Positions 24,251-31,265 of a DNA stretch of 64,000 nucleotides are shown here, in pieces. Origin of the DNA: Streptomyces tanashiensis (GTDB lineage: Bacteria > Actinomycetota > Actinomycetes > Streptomycetales > Streptomycetaceae); the NCBI RefSeq assembly GCF_014648895.1, contig NZ_BMRZ01000006.1, forward strand, positions 62,001 through 126,000, written 5' to 3'. Position 1 is the stretch's first letter. The number at the start of each line of letters is the position of its first letter. Made by a program: the position numbers and the translations under genes. The notes under the pieces were generated by a model that saw nothing but the letters and a program-made list of their open reading frames with translations, ran no database searches and was not told the DNA's origin.

Positions 24251-25114
24251 TCAGGCCTTCCGGGGCAGGGCGTCGGCGACGGTGATCGCGCGGTCGACGA
24301 ATCCGGTCCGGTGGAAGATGTCCGCCGCCCGCTGCTGCTCGGCGATGAACTCCTCGGTGACCGCCTCGATGGTCCAGGGCAGGGCGCGCAGGGCCGTCTC
24401 CCAGTCCTCGACCGTGCCGCCCTGGTCGGCGGCGGCGATCTCGGCGGCCTCGCGCGGGTGCGCGGCGGCCCACGCGTCGGCCCGCCGCAGCGCACGGGTG
24501 AGCGCCTCGACGAGCTCGGGCCGCCGCTCGGCCAGGTCGCGGCGGGTGAAGAAGACGGACCGGTCGCTGATGACGTCGCCGGTGCGGATCAGGGTCCGCA
24601 GGCCGCCGGTGCGGCGGGCGGCGGCGAGCTCCGCGCCCTGCGCGACCCAGGCGGTGATCTCGCCGGCGCGGAGCTTCGCCTCGCTGCCGGAGTCCCCGCG
24701 TACGGGGGTGATGTCGGTGGCGTACGAGAGGCCGGCGTCGTCGAGCGCCTTGGCGACGAGGTGCGTCTGCCAGGAGCCGACGGCGAGGTGGACGGTGCCG
24801 CCCTTGAGGTCGGCGACGGTGCGGACCGGGCTGTCCTCGGGGACGAGGAGGGCGCCGTGGTCGGGGCGGGGCGCGGAGACGGACGTGTAGACGATGTCGT
24901 GGCCCGCGGCCTGCGCGGTGACGGGCGGCGTGGAGCCGGTGCCGCCGAAGTCGATGGTGCCGTCGGCGAGGTGGGCGCCGGTGCGGACTCCGTCGGTGTA
25001 CGGGTGCCAGGTCACGGTCTCGCCGAGGGCGGCGAGCTCCTCCTCCGCGTAGCCGAGGCGGGAGAGGTGGTAGAGGGAGGGGTTGCTGCGGTGGACGCCG
25101 ATGACGACGGTCAT
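24251..25114 (-). CDS. SsuA-like substrate-binding-fold protein without signal peptide
   Basis: 287 residues of the periplasmic-binding-protein type 2 fold used by sulfonate/nitrate/thiamine binding proteins: VTWHPYTDGVRTGAHLADGTIDFGGTGSTPPVTAQAAG, VADLKGGTVHLAVGSWQTHLVAKAL and KLRAGEITAWVAQGAELAAAR. It begins directly at the first beta strand (MTVVIGVHR), with no signal peptide or lipobox, so it should be cytosolic. Its ATG overlaps the SsuB stop (ATGA), which fixes the start. It may act on, rather than import, an organosulfur compound, or be a mislocalised duplicate. Confidence 0.85.
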   Translation of the reverse strand: MTVVIGVHRSNPSLYHLSRLGYAEEELAALGETVTWHPYTDGVRTGAHLADGTIDFGGTGSTPPVTAQAAGHDIVYTSVSAPRPDHGALLVPEDSPVRTVADLKGGTVHLAVGSWQTHLVAKALDDAGLSYATDITPVRGDSGSEAKLRAGEITAWVAQGAELAAARRTGGLRTLIRTGDVISDRSVFFTRRDLAERRPELVEALTRALRRADAWAAAHPREAAEIAAADQGGTVEDWETALRALPWTIEAVTEEFIAEQQRAADIFHRTGFVDRAITVADALPRKA

Positions 25115-25848
25115 GCCGGGGCTCCTTCGAGAGAGGGGGTCGGGGATGCTTCGGGCGCGTGGACGCCGAGGTCGGCGAGGAGGCGGCGGCGCAGGGCCAC
25201 GAAGGCCGGGTCGCCGGGGTCGCGGGGACGGGCGACGGTCACGGGTTCGTCGGTGACGAGCCGGCCGTCGCGCAGCACGGCGACCCGGTCGGCGAGGCGC
25301 ACGGCCTCGTCGACGTCGTGGGTGACGAGCAGGACGGCGGGCCGGTGGATCCGGCGCAGTTCGCCCACCAGGTCCTGCATGCGGAGCCGGGTCAGCGCGT
25401 CGAGCGCGGCGAACGGTTCGTCGAGCAGGAGGAGTTCGGGCTCGCGGACCAGGGCCCGGGCCAGTGCGACGCGCTGGGCCTCGCCGCCGGAGAGCGTGGC
25501 GGGCCAGGCCTCGGCGTGCCGCTCCAGGCCGACCTCGGCGAGCGCCCGCAGCCCGGTCGCCCGCGTCGCCGCGCCGCGCGGCAGTCCGACGGTGACGTTG
25601 GCGAGGACCTTCTTGGAGGGGATGAGCCGGGGCTCCTGGAAGACGACGGTGCGGGCGGCGGGGACGAGGGCCTCTCCCCCGTCGGCCCCGTCGAGGGCGC
25701 CGAGGATGCGCAGCAGGGTGGTCTTGCCGCTGCCGCTGGCGCCGAGCAGGGCGACGAACTCGCCGCGCCCGATGGTCAGGTCGAGGCCGTCGAGGACGGC
25801 GCGGTCGCCGAAGACCCGGCGCAGTCCCCTGACCCGTACGGCGGTCAT
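25111..25848 (-). CDS. ssuB: sulfonate ABC transporter ATP-binding protein
   Basis: 245 residues, single ABC ATPase: Walker A GASGSGKTT, Q-loop VFQEPRLIP, signature LSGGEAQRVALARAL, Walker B LLLLDEPFAALD, H-loop THDVDEAVRLADRV. The Q-loop sequence and chain length fit the nitrate/sulfonate/taurine importer group. Its start overlaps the permease stop and its stop overlaps the next start, both as ATGA, so it is tightly coupled. Confidence 0.94.
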   Translation of the reverse strand: MTAVRVRGLRRVFGDRAVLDGLDLTIGRGEFVALLGASGSGKTTLLRILGALDGADGGEALVPAARTVVFQEPRLIPSKKVLANVTVGLPRGAATRATGLRALAEVGLERHAEAWPATLSGGEAQRVALARALVREPELLLLDEPFAALDALTRLRMQDLVGELRRIHRPAVLLVTHDVDEAVRLADRVAVLRDGRLVTDEPVTVARPRDPGDPAFVALRRRLLADLGVHAPEASPTPSLEGAPA

Positions 25849-26690
25849 GTCGTGCCTCCCGGTCCGGCGGTGCGCCAGGGCATGAGGATCCGCTCCAGGC
25901 CGCGGACGAGGACGTCGGCGGTGAGGCCGAGGAGTCCGTAGACGAGGATGCAGACGGCGAGGATGTCGGTGCGGGCGTAGCTCTGGGCCTGGGACATCAG
26001 ATAGCCGATGCCCTCGGTGGCGTTGATCTCCTCGGCGGCGATCAGCGCGATGACGCTGAGCGTCATGGAGAGCCGCAGTCCGGCGAGGAGCGAGGGAAGG
26101 GCGCCGGGCAGGACGACCTGGCGGACGATCGCGAGCCGGCCGAGCCCGAAACTGCGCATGGCCTCGACGAGTTTGCGGTCGGTGTTGCGGACGCCCCCGG
26201 TGGTGGAGACGTACATCGGGAAGGTGGTGGCGACCGCGATGAGCAGGATCTTCGCGGCCTCGTTGATCCCGAACCAGACCATGAAGAGGGGGACGAGGGA
26301 GAGGAAGGGGATGGTGCGCAGGGTCTGGAGGGAGGAGTCGAGGAGTTCGTCGCCGAGGCGGGTGAAGCCGGTGGTGATGCCCAGGGCGAGTCCGGCGGCG
26401 AGGCCGATGACGAGGCCGAGTCCGGAGCGGGTGAGGGAGGTGGCGAGCGCGTCGGGCAGTTGCCCGTTGCCCCACAACTCGCCCACCGCGTCGATCACTT
26501 GGGTGGGTGAGGCGAGGACATCGGGGGTGAGGAGACCGGTGGCCGAGGAGGTCCACCACAGGGCGAGCAGGGCGACCGGGCCGAGGGCGCGGACGGTGAC
26601 GGCGTACGGACGGGAACGGGCGCGGCGGACCGGTGGGCGCGGCGCGACGAGCCCGTCCGGGTGCGTCTCCTCCGTACCGGCGGCCGTCAT
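25845..26690 (-). CDS. ssuC: sulfonate ABC transporter permease
   Basis: 281 residues with about six membrane helices and the EAA-type loop typical of SsuC/TauC: basic cytosolic N-terminus, first helix VALLALWWTSSATGLL, the EAMRSFGLGRLAIVRQVVLPGALPSLLAGLRLS loop that contacts SsuB, and AEEINATEGIGYLM. It overlaps both neighbours (ATGA at 26687-26690 and 25845-25848). Confidence 0.93.
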   Translation of the reverse strand: MTAAGTEETHPDGLVAPRPPVRRARSRPYAVTVRALGPVALLALWWTSSATGLLTPDVLASPTQVIDAVGELWGNGQLPDALATSLTRSGLGLVIGLAAGLALGITTGFTRLGDELLDSSLQTLRTIPFLSLVPLFMVWFGINEAAKILLIAVATTFPMYVSTTGGVRNTDRKLVEAMRSFGLGRLAIVRQVVLPGALPSLLAGLRLSMTLSVIALIAAEEINATEGIGYLMSQAQSYARTDILAVCILVYGLLGLTADVLVRGLERILMPWRTAGPGGTT

Positions 26691-27694
26691 GACAGCTTCT
26701 CGACGTCGAGGAGGTGGGCGGTGATGTCGACCTTGCCCGGGGTGACCTTCTGGTCGGCGTAGAACCGGGCGACGGTCTCGAAGCGCTCGATGTCCTCGGG
26801 GCCGATGGGGTCGACGGTGCCTCCCTTGCCGGTGAAGGCGATCTGGACGTCCTTGGCCTTGCCGTTGACGGCGGTCGGGCCGGCGTCCGTGAAGACGTTG
26901 AGGTAGGCGGCCGGGTCCTTCCTCTCCTTGGCGCTGTGCTCGTGGAGGTAGGCGTAGAGCGCCTTGACGATCTCGGGGTGCTCCTTCGCGAAGTCCGAAC
27001 GGACGGCGTTGAGGCTGTAGTTGTCGGAGCCGATGGCGGCTCCGTCGGCGACGAAGCGGGCCTTGCCCGTGCCGATCTCGGCGACGGCGTAGGTGGACCA
27101 GACGGCCCAGGCGTCGACCTGTCCCGCGTTGAAGACGGCGGCGGTCTGGTCGGGGCGCAGATAGACGCGCTCGACCTTGTCGGCGGGGATCCCGGCCTTC
27201 GCGAGGGCCTTGAGGAGCAGGTACTCGCCGGTGCCGCCCTTGTTGACGGCGACCTTGCGGCCGACGAGGTCCTGGACGGAGGTGATGTCCGAGCCCTCGC
27301 GGACGAGGATGCCCTCGCCGACGGGGTCGGGATCGGTGGCGGTGAAGAAGGCGAAGCCGGGGCTCTGGGAGAGGGAGGTGATGCCGGAGGTGATGGAGCC
27401 GGTCGCGATGTCGAGTTGGTCGGCGTTCATCGCCTGGGCGGCCGGGGCGAAGGGTCCGGCGCTGCCGGTCCAGGCCACCTTGGCACCGACGGCGGCGAGG
27501 GCCTTGTCGAGGCTGCCGTCCTTCTTGCCGCGGGCGAGGACGCCGGCGTTTCCGGGGTCGGGGATGCGGACGGTGACCGTCCCCTGTCCGCTCTTGCCCT
27601 TCGGGTCGCCGTCGCCGTCCGCGCCGCCGCAGGCGGTGACGGTGGAGAGGGCGGCGAGGGCCGCCAGAGCGGCGAGCGGGGTCAGTGGGCGCAT
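26687..27694 (-). CDS. ssuA: sulfonate ABC transporter substrate-binding lipoprotein
   Basis: 335 residues. The N-terminus is a lipoprotein signal with lipobox TVTAC (hydrophobic LAALAALAALS before it), then a Gly/Asp/Lys linker. The SsuA fold follows: VRIPDPGNAGVLARGKKDGSLDKAL, ADQLDIATGSITSGI, VGRKVAVNKGGTGEYLLLKALAKAG and VDAWAVWSTY. It captures aliphatic sulfonates outside the membrane for SsuBC. ATG 27694 follows GGAGGAAG. The gene is separated from the DszB-like gene upstream by a tandem-repeat array. Confidence 0.93.
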   Translation of the reverse strand: MRPLTPLAALAALAALSTVTACGGADGDGDPKGKSGQGTVTVRIPDPGNAGVLARGKKDGSLDKALAAVGAKVAWTGSAGPFAPAAQAMNADQLDIATGSITSGITSLSQSPGFAFFTATDPDPVGEGILVREGSDITSVQDLVGRKVAVNKGGTGEYLLLKALAKAGIPADKVERVYLRPDQTAAVFNAGQVDAWAVWSTYAVAEIGTGKARFVADGAAIGSDNYSLNAVRSDFAKEHPEIVKALYAYLHEHSAKERKDPAAYLNVFTDAGPTAVNGKAKDVQIAFTGKGGTVDPIGPEDIERFETVARFYADQKVTPGKVDITAHLLDVEKLS

Positions 27695-27780
27695 GGCGGT
27701 CTTCCTCCGGGGAGCGGGAGATGGCGGGACGGGGGGTGCGGGGCGGCTGTCACGGGACGGGCCGGGTGGGGGGTTCCTGC

Positions 27781-27960
27781 GTGAGCCGTTACGGGACGGG
27801 CGGGCGGTTCCGGCGCGGGCCGCTACCGGACGGGCGGTTCTGGCGTGAGCCGTTACGGGACGGGTGGACGGTTCCGGCGCGGGCCGCTACCGGACGGGCG
27901 GTTCTGGCGTGAGCCGTTACCGGACGGGTGGACGGTTCCGGCGCGGGCCCTTACGGCACG
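27781..27960. repeat. 64-bp tandem repeat spanning the DszB-like stop codon
   Basis: Two full 64-bp units (27781-27844, 27845-27908) and a partial third (27909 to about 27960), nearly identical. Each unit is itself built of two ~32-bp halves around kACGGGACGGG. The third unit contains the TAA stop (27951-27953) of the DszB-like gene. The 256 bp between the two genes hold nothing else. Confidence 0.9.
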
Positions 27961-28985
27961 GGCCGGGCGAGCGGTTCCGGCGTGCCGGTGGCCGCGATCC
28001 GGTGGGCGCGGCGCAGGGGCTCCGGGTCGGCCCAGGCGCGTACGTCCACCGCCTCGGGCAGGAAGCCGTGGGCGCGCAGGGCCCGCTCCTGCCGGGCGAG
28101 CAGGTCGAGCCGGGTCTCGGACAGGTCGGGGTGGAGGGTGCGGTGGGTGCCGGGCCGGTAGGCGCCCGCGACGCCCTCGGCGCCCGCCCCGGTCTCGGCG
28201 CCGAGGATGCGGGCGACCTCGGCGGGCTCGCCGGCGGCCCAGTCGGCGGCGCGGAGCAGTACGGCGAGGAAGCGCGCCACGAGCTCGGGGTGTTCGTCCA
28301 GGAGGTCCTGGTGGACGGTGAGGGGGCGCGGGGTGCCGTTGTTGACGCGGTGCGCGGGGTCGGGCAGGTCGTCGAGCTCGACGGCCACCTCGGCACCGGC
28401 GCGTCGGGCCGCCTCGACGGCGAGGGCCCCCTTCACGTAGACCGCGTCGACCTCGCCCCGGCGCAGGGCGTCGAGCTCGGCGGCCCACTGCCCCCGATGA
28501 CCGTCGGCCGGTACGTCGACGAGGACGGCGTCGCCGAGTCCGTACCCCGCAGAGGCGAGGGCGCCCTCGAAGCCGCGCAGGGCCATCGCCCGCCAGAAGT
28601 CGATGGGCACGGAGTGGCGCGGGACGGCGAGCCGGAGTCCGCGCAGGGCGGCGGCTCCGCGCACCGGGGAGCCGGGGGCGACGAGCACCGCCTGGCGCTC
28701 CTCGATCCAGGTCAGCCCCACGAGCCGGGTGCGCTCGCCCCGCGAACGGGCCCACAGGGCGGGCACGTTGCCGCCCTCGCGGAAGAGCCCGGGCAGGGCG
28801 TGGGTGAAGTGGGTGGCGCGGTCGGCGCCTGGTTCGGCGTCCTGGAGCGAGCGGACGGCGATGTCGTCGGGGGCGAACTCCCCGGCCAGCCAGCCCCGGT
28901 CGGCGGCGACGCCGGTGGCGGTGGGGACGGGGCAGCGGGTGAACCAGAGCGTGTCGGGAACGCGGGCGTACGGCATGGAGGGCAT
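27951..28985 (-). CDS. DszB-like desulfinase homologue (binding-protein fold)
   Basis: 344 residues, cytosolic (no signal peptide), related over the N-terminal third to DszB, 2-(2'-hydroxyphenyl)benzenesulfinate desulfinase. DTLWFTRCPVPTA matches the DszB segment around active-site Cys27. THFTHALPGLFREGGNVPAL matches the segment holding His60 and Arg70, with the same 10-residue His-Arg spacing. Here they are Cys18, His59, Arg69. The chain then continues as a binding-protein type 2 fold. It may cleave a sulfinate to sulfite. ATG 28976 is an alternative start. First structural gene after the leader peptide. Confidence 0.75.
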   Translation of the reverse strand: MPSMPYARVPDTLWFTRCPVPTATGVAADRGWLAGEFAPDDIAVRSLQDAEPGADRATHFTHALPGLFREGGNVPALWARSRGERTRLVGLTWIEERQAVLVAPGSPVRGAAALRGLRLAVPRHSVPIDFWRAMALRGFEGALASAGYGLGDAVLVDVPADGHRGQWAAELDALRRGEVDAVYVKGALAVEAARRAGAEVAVELDDLPDPAHRVNNGTPRPLTVHQDLLDEHPELVARFLAVLLRAADWAAGEPAEVARILGAETGAGAEGVAGAYRPGTHRTLHPDLSETRLDLLARQERALRAHGFLPEAVDVRAWADPEPLRRAHRIAATGTPEPLARPVP

Positions 28986-29239
28986 CCCGGGGTGTGAAGG
29001 GTCGGGAGACGGCGGCGGGGCACGGCCGCCCGTGAAGGAGGGAGGGGTCGGGTCGGCGGGCACGGTGGACCGGCCGCCGGGGAGGACCGGCTGCCACGCA
29101 GGACCGGCGGACGACCGGCGGGCGTGGGCACGGGCTCTCAGCGCGTTCGGCGCCGACGGCGTGGCTCGAAAGCTACTGCCGGACGCGTCGGCGAACGCCC
29201 GGTGCCGGGCGGAGGGAGCTGTCGGGCGAAGGCCGGGTG

Positions 29240-29341
29240 TCAGCGACAGCCGGCGCCGGCGAAGCGCGCCAGGTCGATGTGGCGGCGCCGGGTGAGGGCG
29301 AGCGGTGCGCGGAGGGCGTCCGGCGCGTGTCGTGCGTTCAT
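29240..29341 (-). CDS. putative regulatory leader peptide of the sulfur operon (33 aa)
   Basis: ATG 29341 with AAGGAG upstream. The peptide contains TRRRHIDLARFAGAGCR ending in Cys-Arg-stop, the RRHxDLxR...C pattern of short actinobacterial leader peptides placed before sulfur-assimilation genes. These are thought to sense cysteine supply through ribosome stalling. It is followed by a 254-bp untranslated stretch (28986-29239) before the DszB-like gene, long enough for attenuation structures. Confidence 0.72.
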   Translation of the reverse strand: MNARHAPDALRAPLALTRRRHIDLARFAGAGCR

Positions 29342-29426
29342 CGGCGGCCTGCTCCTTCCGGCTCGGTGCCGCTGTCGGGTGTTGGCCGGAACCTTGCCAC
29401 GGTTCTTCGACCGCCCACAACTCTGC

Positions 29427-29441
29427 TCCCACGATGTGGGA
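29427..29441. promoter_or_regulatory. IclR-type operator, copy 1
   Basis: TCCCAC-GAT-GTGGGA, a perfect 15-bp dyad in the divergent region between the leader peptide and the IclR gene. A second copy lies 63 bp to the right, six helical turns away. Confidence 0.65.
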
Positions 29442-29489
29442 TTGCTTGTGAACGGAGTGTTTCCGACCTTGCCCCGAGCCTGATTCGGC

Positions 29490-29504
29490 TCCCGCCATGT
29501 GGGA
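29490..29504. promoter_or_regulatory. IclR-type operator, copy 2
   Basis: TCCCGC-CAT-GTGGGA, one base off the perfect dyad of copy 1, 37 bp before the IclR ATG. It probably serves autoregulation. Confidence 0.65.
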
Positions 29505-29540
29505 GCGTGGGAGCCCGATCACCCACGGGGAGCGAACCCT

Positions 29541-30335
29541 ATGACGACCGAGGCCGGCATCGTCCGACCCCCGGCGGGCGCCCAGGCGGTCCGCCGCGCA
29601 CTGGACGTGCTGCACTGTTTCCACGACAACGGGCCCGACCTGAGCGCCTCCGACCTCGCGCGCCGGCTCGGCCTTTCCACCTCGACGGCGCACCGGCTGG
29701 CCCGCACCCTGCTCGGTGCGGGCTTCCTGGAGCAGGACGCCCGGACCGCGCGCTACCGGCTGGGTCCGGCGATGACGGAGCTGGGCCGTCTCTCGTACCA
29801 CCAGCGGGGGCTGCACCTGGCCGCGCCCGAGCTGTCCGATCTGGCCGAACGGACCGGCGCCACCGCCGACTTGGCCCTGCGCAGCGGTCCGCACGTGGTG
29901 ATCGTGGCGGGTGGTTCGGTGACCCCGAAGGTGGGGTTGCGCCGGCCGCTGCACTCGACGGCGCTCGGGAAGGTGCTGCTCGCCTGGCCCCGGGCGGGCG
30001 AGGGCGGCCCGCGCTCCCTGCCGCCGCTGTACGCGTTCACGGAGCGGACCATCGTCGAACCTCCCGCCCTGGCCGCCGAGTTGGCACGCGTACGGGAGGC
30101 GGGGTACGCCCTCAACGACGGCGAGTCGGCCCTCGGGGTGCGGACGGTGGCCGTGCCGGTCCTGGAGCGCGCGGGGCACGCGCGGTTCGCGCTCGCCGTC
30201 CGCGCGACGCCCGAGCTGATCACCGACGCGCGGCTCGACTGGTACGTGGCGCAGGCGCGGTCCTGCGCGCGGGCCCTGGAGGTGCTCCTGCTGGCCCCGG
30301 CGGAGCGGCGGGACCCGGGAGAGCGGGCCGGGTAG
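29541..30335 (+). CDS. IclR family transcriptional regulator
   Basis: 264 residues. N-terminal winged helix: AVRRALDVLHCFHDNGPDLSASDLARRLGLSTSTAHRLARTLL. The IclR effector domain starts near residue 80 (YRLGPAMTELGRLSY), with the ligand-pocket segments LHSTALGKVLLAW and GVRTVAVPVLERAGHARFALAV. ATG 29541 has GGGGAG at 29527-29532. Divergent from the organosulfur operon and flanked by two matching palindromes, so it most likely controls that operon and itself. Ligand unknown. Confidence 0.92.
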   Translation: MTTEAGIVRPPAGAQAVRRALDVLHCFHDNGPDLSASDLARRLGLSTSTAHRLARTLLGAGFLEQDARTARYRLGPAMTELGRLSYHQRGLHLAAPELSDLAERTGATADLALRSGPHVVIVAGGSVTPKVGLRRPLHSTALGKVLLAWPRAGEGGPRSLPPLYAFTERTIVEPPALAAELARVREAGYALNDGESALGVRTVAVPVLERAGHARFALAVRATPELITDARLDWYVAQARSCARALEVLLLAPAERRDPGERAG

Positions 30336-30357
30336 CCCCGGCGGGCGCCAAGATGTC

Positions 30358-30371
30358 CGCACGGTCGTGCG
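30358..30371. promoter_or_regulatory. TetR-type operator before its own gene
   Basis: CGCAC-GGTC-GTGCG, 18 bp before the TetR ATG. Its complement shares GCACGACCGT with the site before the alpha/beta hydrolase gene at 33960-33973. TACGAT at 30377-30382 lies 6 nt before the ATG and may be the -10 box. Confidence 0.55.
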
Positions 30372-30388
30372 TTCAGTACGATGGGGGC

Positions 30389-31060
30389 ATGAGCGGCAGC
30401 ACCGGAAGCGGCACCGGCACCAAGACGGACGGACGCGTCGAGCGGGGCAACCAGACCCGGCGTCTCGTCCTGGGCCGGACGATGGACATCGCCTCGGTCG
30501 AGGGGCTCGAGGGCTTGTCCCTGGGGCGGATCGCGACCGAGCTGGAGCTGAGCAAGAGCGGTGTCTTCGCCCTCTTCGGCTCCAAGGAGGAGCTCCAGCT
30601 CGCCACCGTCAGGGCCGCCGTCGCCGTCTTCGCCGACCGCGTCGTCACCCCGCTCAAGGAGCTTCCGCCCGGCGCGCGGCGGGTGCGCGAACTGTGCCGG
30701 AACTGGCTCGCGTACTCCTCGGAGCGGGTCTTCGCGGGCGGCTGCTTCTTCTACGCGGTCTCGGCCGAGTTCGACGCCCGCACGGGCCCGGTCCACGACG
30801 CCGTCGCCGGAACCCGCCGCGACTGGACCACGTACGTGGAGGGGGCCCTGACCGAGGCGCGTGCCGTCGGGGAGTTCGCCGAGGACCTGGACGTGGAGCA
30901 GCTGGCCTTCGAGGTGATCGCCCTCATGGAGGCGGCCAACGCCCGGTCGGTGCTGTTCGGCGACCCCGGCTCGTACGCCCGCGCCGAGCGGGGCATCACG
31001 GCCCGCCTGCTCTCCTCGGTCACCGACAAGGGCCGCGAAGCCCTTGCCGATCCGGCCTGA
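30389..31060 (+). CDS. TetR/AcrR family transcriptional regulator
   Basis: 223 residues. The HTH is LGRIATELELSKSGVFALFGSKEELQLATV within the first 75 residues. The C-terminal all-helical domain belongs to the TetR_C group with AGGCFFYAVSAEFDARTGPV. ATG 30389 fits a leaderless start after TACGAT. A palindrome over its promoter recurs before the alpha/beta-hydrolase gene 3 kb away, suggesting that gene as target. Confidence 0.9.
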   Translation: MSGSTGSGTGTKTDGRVERGNQTRRLVLGRTMDIASVEGLEGLSLGRIATELELSKSGVFALFGSKEELQLATVRAAVAVFADRVVTPLKELPPGARRVRELCRNWLAYSSERVFAGGCFFYAVSAEFDARTGPVHDAVAGTRRDWTTYVEGALTEARAVGEFAEDLDVEQLAFEVIALMEAANARSVLFGDPGSYARAERGITARLLSSVTDKGREALADPA

Positions 31061-31265
31061 CCCGCACGCGTCCAAGGCTCCTTCCTCTCACGCCCCCGTG
31101 CTCCCCGCATCCCGGGCCACCCGCCCGGTTACGGCGCTCTCGCCGATCGAGTGAGGGCGGGGTGTCGCCCGCGCGCACGCCCGGGCGCCGCCGCAGGGTG
31201 AGCGCGTCGGACGGAATCGTCGGCAACCCGCCCCCGGTCCGGTCCGGCCCGTGAGAGGAGCGCGT

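Noticed and set aside
27781..27950. Coding extension joining the DszB-like and ssuA genes
   Set aside because: Unit length 64 bp breaks frame, and the stop at 27951-27953 is clear.
28974..29236. N-terminal extension of the DszB-like protein through the leader region
   Set aside because: The open frame upstream of 28985 is Pro/Arg/Ser-rich without domain content and conflicts with the leader-peptide gene.
23164..29341. Complete dsz (4S pathway) operon
   Set aside because: Only a DszB-like protein is present. The flavin monooxygenase is SsuD-like and there is no DszA or DszC.
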